6,250 nucleotides of DNA, taken from J013 sp038521775 (GTDB lineage: Bacteria; Pseudomonadota; Alphaproteobacteria; Rhodobacterales; Rhodobacteraceae). A program made the position numbers and the translations under genes. The notes beneath the pieces were generated by a model, which saw only the letters and a program-made list of their open reading frames with translations, searched no databases and had not been told where the DNA came from. How positions within the stretch are numbered: position 1 is the stretch's first letter; each line of letters starts with the position of its first letter. The stretch is from NCBI GenBank assembly GCA_038521775.1, contig JBCBKN010000289.1:1-6250 (forward strand). Direction: 5' to 3'. Positions 1 through 5,520 of the stretch are shown piece after piece.

Positions 1-47
1 ATGCCGAACCGCGTGGCGCGGTCCATCAAAAAGGACTGCTCGCTCAT
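1..47 (-). CDS. Unidentified protein, N-terminal fragment (runs off the left edge)
   Basis: Reading leftward, an open frame begins MSEQSFLMDRATRFG and continues past the window edge, so only about 15 codons are visible and no function can be assigned. I chose the ATG at base 47 because a GGAG ribosome-binding site (bases 54-57) lies six bases upstream of it. A second in-frame ATG at base 59 would add MEHP, but it has only a distant AGGGGG in front. The gene is divergent from the histidine-phosphatase gene. It could be a chance frame, but the well-placed ribosome-binding site and natural-looking N-terminus favour a real gene. Confidence 0.5.
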   Translation of the reverse strand, partial: MSEQSFLMDRATRFG

Positions 48-65
48 CGGATGCTCCATCTCGGT

Positions 66-101
66 TTGCCCCCTGCTAGCGAAGCGGCTGTCACCGGGCA
101 A
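66..101 (-). promoter_or_regulatory. Possible sigma-70-type promoter for the leftward gene
   Basis: On the minus strand, TTGCCC (bases 96-101) and TAGCAG (bases 73-78) are separated by 17 bp, the optimal spacing for a housekeeping promoter. Transcription would start near base 66, leaving a leader of about 19 bases before the ATG at 47. The hexamers match consensus only partly (about 4/6 and 3/6), so this is a weak inference. I found no convincing promoter for the rightward phosphatase gene in the same 60-156 stretch. Confidence 0.2.
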
Positions 102-156
102 GGAAAAGCTGGTGGATCTGTGACCTTGGCCACACTACCTCCCGCCCGGAGTTAAG

Positions 157-762
157 ATGGGGTTGCGCATGCCGCGGAGTGGTCTGCCCATTTTGGGGCT
201 CATGCTCTGTCTAATGCTGGGCGTGATGCTCGGGCTGATGCTGGGCGCGGTCACTGCATCGGCCGAGCCGCGCTGGGCGGCGTTGGACGCGCCCGGGCGC
301 ATTGCCCTGATGCGTCATGCGCTGGCCCCGGGCACCGGCGACCCGGTGCGCTTCCGGCTGGGCGATTGTTCCACGCAGCGCAATCTTGACGCGCGCGGCC
401 GCCAGCAGGCCCAGCGCATCGGCGCGGCACTGCGCGCGGCGGGCATCGCGTTCGACCGGGTGCTGACCAGCCAATGGTGCCGGTGCCGGGACACCGCGCA
501 GCTGCTCGATATCGGGGCGGTCGAGGATTTTGCGCCGCTCAACTCGTTTTTCCGCGACAGCAGTGCGGGGCCCAGCCAGACCGAGGCGCTGCGCCGCTTT
601 CTGGCCGGCCGTGCGCCGGGCGCGCCGCTGATGCTGGTCACCCATCAGGTCAACATCACCGCGCTGACCGGGGTCTTCCCGCGCTCGGGCGAGGTGATCA
701 TCATCGAGGTCGACCCGGAGGGCGCGGTCACGGTGGTCGACCGGGTGCTGATCGACCCCTGA
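157..762 (+). CDS. Exported histidine phosphatase family protein (phosphoglycerate-mutase-like fold)
   Basis: A 201-residue member of the histidine phosphatase superfamily, whose members transfer phosphate through a phospho-histidine. The catalytic motif is LMRHA (Arg53, His54 as probable nucleophile). It is followed by DCSTQRNL-type residues 70-77, the SQWCRC motif with the second conserved Arg (Arg109), and the second catalytic His in VTHQ (His163). Residues 1-36 form a signal peptide: a basic start, a long Leu/Met/Gly hydrophobic core and an A-S-A cleavage site before Glu37, so the enzyme should act in the periplasm. The start at 157 has GGAG five bases upstream; an ATG at 169 is an alternative. 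The natural substrate cannot be told from sequence, since the family includes acid phosphatases, phytases and polyphosphate/sugar-phosphate phosphatases. The gene converges on sdhB with 7 bp between stops. Family call is confident, substrate unknown. Confidence 0.88.
   Translation: MGLRMPRSGLPILGLMLCLMLGVMLGLMLGAVTASAEPRWAALDAPGRIALMRHALAPGTGDPVRFRLGDCSTQRNLDARGRQQAQRIGAALRAAGIAFDRVLTSQWCRCRDTAQLLDIGAVEDFAPLNSFFRDSSAGPSQTEALRRFLAGRAPGAPLMLVTHQVNITALTGVFPRSGEVIIIEVDPEGAVTVVDRVLIDP
199..246 (+). repeat. Four tandem 12-bp units inside the signal-peptide coding region
   Basis: Four in-frame 12-bp units start at 199, 211, 223 and 235. They read CTCATGCTCTGT, CTAATGCTGGGC, GTGATGCTCGGG and CTGATGCTGGGC and encode LMLC, LMLG, VMLG and LMLG. 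They make up most of the hydrophobic core of the signal peptide. Each unit keeps the frame, so slippage would lengthen or shorten the export signal by four residues without disrupting the enzyme. Confidence 0.75.
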
Positions 763-774
763 GCGGGGCTCAGG
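758..774. terminator. Small symmetric hairpin spanning both convergent stop codons
   Basis: CCTGAGC (758-764), a GGG loop and GCTCAGG (768-774) form a perfect 7-bp inverted repeat. The TGA of the phosphatase gene (760-762) lies in the left arm and the TGA of sdhB (read on the minus strand, 772-770) lies in the right arm. No T-tract follows on either side, so it is not a classical intrinsic terminator. It may serve as a weak bidirectional terminator or RNA 3'-end stabiliser. The inverted repeat is directly visible; its function is inferred. Confidence 0.4.
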
Positions 775-1546
775 CCCGGCGTTCGACCATCATGCGCTTG
801 ATTTCCGAGATCGCCTTGGCCGGGTTCAGGCCCTTGGGGCAGGTCTTGGCGCAATTCATGATGGTGTGGCAACGGTAAAGCTTGAAGGGGTCTTCCAGAT
901 CGTCGAGCCGCTCGCCCGTCGCCTCATCGCGGCTGTCGATGATCCAGCGATAGGCGTGCAGGAGCGCCGCGGGGCCCAGATAGCGGTCGCCATTCCACCA
1001 ATAGCTGGGGCAGGCGGTCGAGCAGGAGGCGCACATCACGCATTCATAAAGCCCGTCGAGCTTTTTGCGGTCTTCGATCGACTGGCGCCATTCATCGGCC
1101 GGGCGGTTGGTCTTGGTCTCCAGCCAGGGCATGATCGAGGCGTGCTGGGCGTAAAAATGCGTGAGGTCGGGGATCAGATCCTTGATGACCTCCATATGCG
1201 GCAGCGGATAGATCTTCACATCGCCCTTGATCTCGTCGAGCCCGTAGATGCAGGCCAGCGTGTTGATCCCGTCGATGTTCATCGCGCAGGAGCCGCAGAT
1301 CCCCTCGCGGCAGGAGCGGCGGAAGGTCAGCGTGGGGTCGATCTCGTTCTTGATCTTGATCAGCGCGTCGAGGACCATCGGCCCGCATTCGTCAAGATCC
1401 ACCCAATAGGTGTCGATGCGCGGGTTCTGCCCGTCCTCGGGCGACCAGCGATAGATCTTGAAGGCGCGCACATTGTCGCCCGACGGTTTGGGCCAGGTCT
1501 TGCCGACCATGATGCGCGAGTTCTTGGGCAGGGCGAATTCAACCAT
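770..1546 (-). CDS. sdhB: Succinate dehydrogenase iron-sulfur subunit
   Basis: SdhB carries electrons from the FAD of SdhA to ubiquinone in complex II, on the cytoplasmic face of the inner membrane. At 258 residues it has the normal alphaproteobacterial length. The N-terminal ferredoxin-like domain has the [2Fe-2S] ligands Cys79, Cys84, Cys87 (SCREGICGSC) and Cys99. The C-terminal domain has CVMCASCSTACP: by alignment with the family, Cys169, Cys172, Cys175 and Cys236 bind [4Fe-4S], while Cys179, Cys226 and Cys232 bind [3Fe-4S]. The ATG at 1546 has GGAG six bases upstream. It is the last gene of the operon and, unlike in many bacteria, is about 1.2 kb from sdhA. No ligand is missing, so the product should be functional. 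Confidence 0.97.
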   Translation of the reverse strand: MVEFALPKNSRIMVGKTWPKPSGDNVRAFKIYRWSPEDGQNPRIDTYWVDLDECGPMVLDALIKIKNEIDPTLTFRRSCREGICGSCAMNIDGINTLACIYGLDEIKGDVKIYPLPHMEVIKDLIPDLTHFYAQHASIMPWLETKTNRPADEWRQSIEDRKKLDGLYECVMCASCSTACPSYWWNGDRYLGPAALLHAYRWIIDSRDEATGERLDDLEDPFKLYRCHTIMNCAKTCPKGLNPAKAISEIKRMMVERRA

Positions 1547-1549
1547 CTC

Positions 1550-1579
1550 GGTCTCCGTCAGCCAGGGCTCCGACAGCCT
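1550..1579 (-). repeat. 15-bp tandem duplication carrying the sdhB ribosome-binding site
   Basis: Units 1550-1564 and 1565-1579 match at 12 of 15 positions; read on the minus strand they are AGGCTGTCGGAGCCC and TGGCTGACGGAGACC. Each contains GGAG. The proximal copy is six bases from the sdhB ATG and is the likely working ribosome-binding site. The distal copy is 15 bases further upstream, just after the methyltransferase stop. The duplication fills most of the 36-bp gap between the two genes. Confidence 0.55.
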
Positions 1580-1582
1580 GGG

Positions 1583-2323
1583 TCAGCTGGGCTTTGAAGC
1601 AATGAAAAGACGTTCGCCGCGCTGAAGGCCGTGGCGGGTGACGTCGGGTTCGGTGGCAGCGTAGCTGTCGACCGCAAAGCCCTGCGCGGCCAGACGGTCG
1701 GCGAAATCCGCCCCATACATGCGCAGATGCAGCCGGTCGGTGTAATAGGCATGCCGCATGTCGGGCGAGAGGGCGGGGTCCTCATGCGTGGCATCCCAGC
1801 CCTGAACCTGCGGCACGGTAAGGATGGCGCGGCCGCCGGGGGCCAGGATGCGGTGGATCTCGGCCAGGGCGGCGGCATCGTCGACATGTTCCAGCACATG
1901 ATTGGCGATGACGATGTCATAGCAGCCATCGGGCAGGGCGAGATCGGTGAGGTCGAGCTGCAGATCAAAGCCCGGGGCGATGTCGGCGGTGCGGTAGACC
2001 GCAGCACGCGGGCGCAGGAGGGCGGCCAGCGCCGGTTCGGCGGCGAAATGGAGGATCCGCGCGCTGGGCGCGATGGGGTCTGTGCGGTCGAGCCAGAGCT
2101 TGAAGAGCCGGTGGCGCGGGCGGCTGTCGCAGGCCGGGCACCAGAGCCCGGGCGTCTCGCGCACCGGGGCAAACCGCCCGGCATAGCCGCAAAGCGGGCA
2201 GTCATAGCTGGGGCCCTGGTCGACCAGATCGAGCCAGGCGCGCAGGCCGCGCATCGCGCGCAGATGGCGCTTGCGCTCGACGGCCTCGGGCGGGCGCTGG
2301 GGGGCAAAACCGAAGACGGCCAT
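1583..2323 (-). CDS. Zinc-ribbon class I SAM-dependent methyltransferase inserted in the sdh operon
   Basis: A 246-residue protein with an N-terminal Cys4 zinc-ribbon-like segment: CPLC (Cys42, Cys45) and CPACDSRPRHR (Cys62, Cys65). A Rossmann-type methyltransferase domain follows. ILHFAAE at 90-96 is the family variant of the SAM-binding loop, DLTDLALPDGCYDIV at 124-138 holds the acidic residues and the strand before the catalytic pocket, NHVLEHVDD covers 141-149, and RILAPGGRAILTVP at 158-171 is the late core motif. This architecture resembles the methyltransferase type 11 group with a CPxC...RHR leader. The substrate is unknown; members often sit in surface-glycan clusters, but nothing here indicates that. 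The ATG at 2323 has no clear ribosome-binding site and lies 12 bases after a possible small ORF, suggesting coupled translation; Met24 is an alternative start. The gene is 36 bp ahead of sdhB, so the two probably share a transcript. Confidence 0.85.
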   Translation of the reverse strand: MAVFGFAPQRPPEAVERKRHLRAMRGLRAWLDLVDQGPSYDCPLCGYAGRFAPVRETPGLWCPACDSRPRHRLFKLWLDRTDPIAPSARILHFAAEPALAALLRPRAAVYRTADIAPGFDLQLDLTDLALPDGCYDIVIANHVLEHVDDAAALAEIHRILAPGGRAILTVPQVQGWDATHEDPALSPDMRHAYYTDRLHLRMYGADFADRLAAQGFAVDSYAATEPDVTRHGLQRGERLFIASKPS

Positions 2324-2335
2324 TGGCGGCGACGG

Positions 2336-2506
2336 TCAGCGCAAGATGCGGGCGGGGTGCAGAGTGCCGCCCGCTTCAAGGTCGCAGCCGGGCCCCAGAC
2401 CCGTGCCGGGTGCGCCTGCGCCAGGCATCCTGGGATCGGCCGCCGAACCGGCATGCATGGACGCTCCCATGCATGGCTGCGGAGCGGTGGCGGCCCTGCG
2501 GATCAT
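2336..2506 (-). CDS. Possible 56-residue ORF overlapping the small membrane protein gene by ATGA
   Basis: An ATG at 2506 overlaps the TGA of the upstream membrane protein gene in the arrangement ATGA, and AGAAGGA stands about ten bases before it: a good signal for coupled translation. The frame runs 56 codons to a TGA at 2338-2336, 12 bases before the methyltransferase ATG. The product starts MIRR, is rich in Ala/Gly/Pro, and contains PCMGASMHAGSAADP. That stretch has the spacing of a lipoprotein leader (compare LAGC-AADP) but lacks the hydrophobic core and the lipobox Cys. Its codon choice is less GC-biased at third positions than in the neighbours. It may be a real small protein, a decayed lipoprotein gene, or just a frame that carries ribosomes to the methyltransferase start. 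I recognise no family. Confidence 0.35.
   Translation of the reverse strand: MIRRAATAPQPCMGASMHAGSAADPRMPGAGAPGTGLGPGCDLEAGGTLHPARILR
2452..2476. repeat. CATGCATGG inverted and direct repeat
   Basis: CATGCATGG (2452-2460) and CCATGCATG (2467-2475) form a perfect 9-bp inverted repeat around the spacer ACGCTC. Because the core ATGCAT is itself a palindrome, CATGCATGG also recurs as a direct repeat 16 bp on (2468-2476). It lies in the 179-bp stretch between the membrane protein stop and the methyltransferase start, inside the possible 56-residue ORF. It could be an RNA hairpin separating the sdhA and methyltransferase-sdhB segments of the transcript, or a protein-binding dyad. Confidence 0.6.
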
Positions 2507-2754
2507 GGTTTGAACATCCTTCTCAGTCCGAAGCCCGCAAAGGCACATCCGACGCCGAGCCCCATATGGCTCCACAAAACGCCCTGCGTGTCGCTGGGAG
2601 AAAGAGACAGGGCGGTGGCCAAGGTTCCAGTGGATGCGCCAGGGGCCAGCGTTGCCCCGAACCCGACCGCGAACCCGGCCACCAGCGCCTGCCAAGCCTG
2701 GCGGCAGATGGCGCCGACCGTCACGGCGATTGCGATCAGCGCGGCGAGACCCAA
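2503..2754 (-). CDS. Small hydrophobic membrane protein encoded immediately after sdhA
   Basis: The frame encodes about 83 residues with three likely membrane segments: about residues 2-17 (GLAALIAIAVTVGAI), 22-38 and 60-77. A polar loop rich in Ser/Thr/Pro lies between the second and third, and the C-terminus is basic (LRRMFKP). I recognise no named family. The start is uncertain: a TTG at 2754 is one base after the sdhA TGA, with no convincing ribosome-binding site. Initiation would rely on ribosomes finishing sdhA; an ATT codon at 2760 inside the end of sdhA is a less likely option. Its stop overlaps the next possible ORF (ATGA). Position directly after the flavoprotein gene suggests, but does not show, a role near complex II. 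Confidence 0.6.
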   Translation of the reverse strand: MGLAALIAIAVTVGAICRQAWQALVAGFAVGFGATLAPGASTGTLATALSLSPSDTQGVLWSHMGLGVGCAFAGFGLRRMFKP

Positions 2755-2755
2755 G

Positions 2756-4564
2756 TCAATAGACCCGGGCTTTGGGCGCGATCTTCTTCAGCTCGATGCC
2801 GCCCTCATCGGTGCCGGTCAGGGGGTCGGTGATCACCCGGCGGTAGCTGAGCTCCACCCCGCCGGTTTCCGACAGCCTGGCGATGGAATGCACCCGCCAG
2901 GCGGCATCGTCGCGCTCGGAAAAATCCTCGCGCGCATGGGCGCCGCGGCTTTCATGCCGTGCCTCGGCCGAATAGACGGTGGTGATGGAGTTTGCCATCA
3001 GATTGTCGAGCTCGAGCGTCTCCATCAGATCGGAGTTCCAGATCAGCGAGCGGTCGGTGACCTTGATGTCGGCCATGTTCTGCCAGAGCGCCGAGACCCG
3101 GTTACAGCCCGATTTGAGCGTCTCGGCGGTGCGGAAGACGGCCGCATCCTCCTGCATGGCCTTTTGCATGTCGAGCCGCAGGGTCGCGGTCGGGGTCGAA
3201 CCCTCGGCATGGCGGACCCGGTCGAACCGGTCGATGGCATAATCGACCGAGGCCTGGTTGAGCGGGCGGTTGGCGCTTTCGCGGTCGACGATCTCGCCGG
3301 CCTTGATCGCCGCGGCGCGGCCGAAGACCACCAGATCGATGAGCGAGTTCGAGCCCAGCCGGTTCGCGCCATGCACCGAGGCGCAGCCCGCCTCGCCCAC
3401 CGCCATCAGCCCCGGCACGATGCGGTCGGGGTCTTCATCGGTGGGGTCGAGCACCTCGCCCCAGTAATTGGTGGGGATGCCGCCCATATTGTAATGCACG
3501 GTGGGCAGAACCGGGATCGGGGCCTTGGTGACATCGACCCCGGCAAAGATGCGCGCGCTTTCCGAGATGCCGGGCAGGCGTTCGGCCAGCACCTCGGGCG
3601 GCAGATGGTTGAGATGCAGGTGGATGTGGTCGCCATCCTTGCCCACGCCGCGGCCCTCGCGGATTTCCATGGTCATGCAGCGCGAGACCACGTCGCGCGA
3701 GGCGAGGTCCTTATAAGTGGGGGCATAGCGCTCCATAAAGCGCTCGCCCTCGGAATTGGTCAGATACCCGCCCTCGCCGCGCGCGCCTTCGGTGATCAGG
3801 CAGCCCGCGCCATAGATGCCGGTGGGGTGGAACTGCACAAACTCCATATCCTGGAGCGGCAGGCCCTGGCGCGCGACCATGCCGCCGCCATCGCCGGTGC
3901 AGGTATGGGCCGAGGTGGCCGAGAAATAGGAGCGCCCATAGCCTCCCGTGGCCAGCACCACGGTTTTGGCATTGAAGCGGTGGATGGTGCCATCGTCGAG
4001 CTTCCAGGCCACGACGCCCTGGCAGGCGCCATCCTCGGTCATGATCAGATCGGTGGCGAAATACTCGATGAAGAACTCGGCATTGTTCTTCAGGCTTTGG
4101 CCATAGAGCGTGTGCAGGATCGCATGGCCGGTGCGGTCGGCCGCGGCACAGGTGCGCTGCACCGGCGGGCCCTCGCCAAACTCGGTCGTGTGGCCGCCAA
4201 AGGGGCGCTGGTAGATCTTTCCATCGTCGCGGCGGCTGAAGGGCACGCCGTAATGCTCCAGCTCATAAACCGCCTTGGGCGCCTCGCGGGCCAGATACTC
4301 CATGGCATCGGTGTCGCCCAGCCAGTCCGACCCCTTGACGGTGTCGTACATATGCCATTGCCAATGGTCGGGGCCCATATTCCCAAGGCTGGCCGCGATG
4401 CCGCCCTGGGCGGCCACGGTGTGCGAGCGGGTGGGAAAGACCTTTGACACGCAGGCGGTGCGCAGCCCTTGTTCCGCCATGCCGAGCGTTGCGCGCAGGC
4501 CGGAGCCGCCAGCCCCGACGACGACAACGTCATAGGTGTGGTCGATGAACTCGTAGGACGCCAT
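2756..4564 (-). CDS. sdhA: Succinate dehydrogenase flavoprotein subunit
   Basis: SdhA oxidises succinate to fumarate on a covalently bound FAD, linking the TCA cycle to the quinone pool. At 602 residues it is full length. The FAD-binding Rossmann motif GAGGSGLRA is at 17-25. SHTVAAQGG at 47-55 includes His48, the expected site of covalent FAD attachment. Substrate and catalytic residues match the family: His246 in FHPTG, Arg290 in ASRDVVSR (proton-shuttle Arg), His357 in VHYNMGG and Arg402 in GANRLGSNSL. The C-terminal region carries the usual ESRGAHAREDF block (538-548). The ATG at 4564 has AGAGAGGA a few bases upstream, and the gene starts 30 bp after sdhD, so they are co-transcribed. No defect is seen. 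Confidence 0.98.
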   Translation of the reverse strand: MASYEFIDHTYDVVVVGAGGSGLRATLGMAEQGLRTACVSKVFPTRSHTVAAQGGIAASLGNMGPDHWQWHMYDTVKGSDWLGDTDAMEYLAREAPKAVYELEHYGVPFSRRDDGKIYQRPFGGHTTEFGEGPPVQRTCAAADRTGHAILHTLYGQSLKNNAEFFIEYFATDLIMTEDGACQGVVAWKLDDGTIHRFNAKTVVLATGGYGRSYFSATSAHTCTGDGGGMVARQGLPLQDMEFVQFHPTGIYGAGCLITEGARGEGGYLTNSEGERFMERYAPTYKDLASRDVVSRCMTMEIREGRGVGKDGDHIHLHLNHLPPEVLAERLPGISESARIFAGVDVTKAPIPVLPTVHYNMGGIPTNYWGEVLDPTDEDPDRIVPGLMAVGEAGCASVHGANRLGSNSLIDLVVFGRAAAIKAGEIVDRESANRPLNQASVDYAIDRFDRVRHAEGSTPTATLRLDMQKAMQEDAAVFRTAETLKSGCNRVSALWQNMADIKVTDRSLIWNSDLMETLELDNLMANSITTVYSAEARHESRGAHAREDFSERDDAAWRVHSIARLSETGGVELSYRRVITDPLTGTDEGGIELKKIAPKARVY

Positions 4565-4594
4565 TGGATCCTCTCTCTTGTCTCGCGATCCGGG

Positions 4595-4966
4595 TTAGAG
4601 CGCCAGCCGCGCTATGGCAAAGAGGCCCGTTGCCGCGCCCGCATAGCTCAGGCAGATCATGCCGATCAGGGTGAATTTGCGCGCCTGGCCGTGCACGTAA
4701 TCCTCGATCAGCACCTGCACGCCGTTCTTGAAATGCATGAAGCCCACGATGATGGTCAGCGCCGCGACGATGGCCGGGAAGGGCCGCGCGAAATGGGCCA
4801 CCACATCGGCATGCGGCTCGCCCAGCATCGGGCCGAAGGTAAAGAGGAAGATCGGGCAGAGGATGGCCAGCCCGATCGAGGAGACCTGCATGGACCAGAA
4901 ATGCTCGGTCCCGGTTTTGGCCGAGCCCAGCCCCAGGGCGCGCTTGCGGTCAGTGATGAATGCCAT
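4595..4966 (-). CDS. sdhD: Succinate dehydrogenase membrane anchor subunit
   Basis: This 123-residue protein has three membrane helices (about 26-48, 62-78 and 99-121) and pairs with SdhC to hold haem b and the ubiquinone site. The diagnostic block is HFKNGVQVLIEDYVHG at 78-93. His78 is the expected axial haem ligand, and Asp89 and Tyr90 sit where the E. coli quinone-site residues Asp82 and Tyr83 lie (same His-to-Tyr spacing of 12). A longer open frame extends upstream, but the ATG at 4966 has GGGAGG seven to eight bases before it, fits the family N-terminus (MAFITDRKRALGLGSA) and lies 11 bp after the sdhC stop. The sdhC TGA directly abuts this ribosome-binding site, favouring coupled translation. 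Confidence 0.95.
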   Translation of the reverse strand: MAFITDRKRALGLGSAKTGTEHFWSMQVSSIGLAILCPIFLFTFGPMLGEPHADVVAHFARPFPAIVAALTIIVGFMHFKNGVQVLIEDYVHGQARKFTLIGMICLSYAGAATGLFAIARLAL

Positions 4967-4977
4967 GTTCGCCTCCC

Positions 4978-5361
4978 TCAGATCAGGATCAGGGTGAGCG
5001 CGGTCAGCACGACCGAGCCGATCATGGCGCCCTTGCCCATCAGCTCGGCCGTGGCCAGGTCGAGCCCGCGGCCGCTGTCCCAGTAAAGATGCCGCAGCCC
5101 GGCCAGGAAATGGTACCAAAAGCCCAGCACCGAGAGCGAGAGCACGATATCGCCCAGCACGCTGGTCAGCACCGCGTCGGCAATGGCGAAATATTCCGGG
5201 CCCGTCGCCGCGGCCAGCAGCCACCAGACGATGAGCAGTGCCGCGACCAGCAGCGCATTTCCGGTGATCCGGGTGAGGATCGAGGAGATCGAGGTGATCT
5301 GCGGGCGATAGATCGTCAGATGTGGGGAGAGCGGGCGGTTGCCCCGGTTGACATCTGCCAT
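4978..5361 (-). CDS. sdhC: Succinate dehydrogenase cytochrome b556 subunit
   Basis: The first gene of the operon encodes the 127-residue large membrane anchor of complex II. It begins MADVNRGNRPLSPHLTIYRP, the classic N-terminus of the family. SSILTRITGN places Ser27 and Arg31 at the positions used for ubiquinone binding in E. coli SdhC. Three membrane helices follow (about 35-52, 63-85 and 107-127). HFLAGLRHLYWD at 84-95 contains His84, the expected haem b axial ligand. The reading frame stays open 58 codons further upstream to a TTG at 5535, but that stretch is the 13-bp repeat array and has no family similarity. The ATG at 5361 has AAAGGGA five bases before it and is clearly the start. Confidence 0.96.
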   Translation of the reverse strand: MADVNRGNRPLSPHLTIYRPQITSISSILTRITGNALLVAALLIVWWLLAAATGPEYFAIADAVLTSVLGDIVLSLSVLGFWYHFLAGLRHLYWDSGRGLDLATAELMGKGAMIGSVVLTALTLILI

Positions 5362-5386
5362 GACGGTCCCTTTTGCGATCCAGCGG

Positions 5387-5491
5387 CACTGCCCAATGAC
5401 ACTGCCCAGTGAAAATGCCCAACGAGACGGGCCGACCAGATGGGCCCACCAGACTGGCCCACCAACACAGCCCAGCAACACGGGCCCACGA
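5387..5491 (-). repeat. Eight-unit degenerate 13-bp tandem repeat in the sdhC leader
   Basis: Read on the plus strand, successive units start at 5387, 5400, 5413, 5426, 5439, 5452, 5465 and 5478. They are CACTGCCCAATGA, CACTGCCCAGTGA, AAATGCCCAACGA, GACGGGCCGACCA, GATGGGCCCACCA, GACTGGCCCACCA, ACACAGCCCAGCA and a 14-base ACACGGGCCCACGA. On the sdh sense strand the approximate consensus is TSRTGGGCCMRTS, with GGC kept in every unit and most units partly self-complementary around it (for example CACTG-GG-CAGTG and TGGGCCCA). The array ends 25 bp before the sdhC ATG, so it probably forms part of the 5' untranslated RNA. Function unknown. Confidence 0.8.
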
Positions 5492-5501
5492 AAACGCGCA
5501 G

Positions 5502-5520
5502 CGCGGCCAGTTCTGCCGCG
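5502..5520. repeat. Small GC-rich inverted repeat next to the 13-bp array
   Basis: CGCGGC (5502-5507), a 7-base spacer and GCCGCG (5515-5520) form a 6-bp stem. On the sdh strand it is followed shortly by GCGTTTTCG, so a weak attenuator-like structure is conceivable, but the T-run is short and offset. Little more can be said. Confidence 0.3.

Noticed and set aside
1..123. A 40-codon plus-strand frame beginning with ATG at base 1
   Set aside because: It is antisense to the better supported minus-strand start at base 47 and has no visible ribosome-binding site or family similarity.
866..1597. A 243-codon plus-strand frame opposite sdhB
   Set aside because: Antisense shadow of sdhB, whose iron-sulfur ligands prove the minus strand is coding.
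2829..2836. A fourth GTGATCAC
   Set aside because: It encodes conserved Val-Ile-Thr near the end of sdhA and is isolated, so it is probably incidental to the intergenic cluster.
1631..4447. A 938-codon open frame on the plus strand, antisense to sdhA, the small ORFs and the methyltransferase
   Set aside because: It lies opposite clearly real genes, has low-complexity composition typical of the mirror frame of GC-rich coding sequence, and shows no family motif. It is a codon-bias shadow.
4595..5449. A 284-codon frame extending SdhD back through sdhC
   Set aside because: The upstream part is only sdhC read in another frame; the ATG at 4966 with GGGAGG gives a normal-length SdhD.
5387..5491. 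A CRISPR array
   Set aside because: Units are 13 bp, directly abutting and degenerate, with no spacers and no cas genes nearby.
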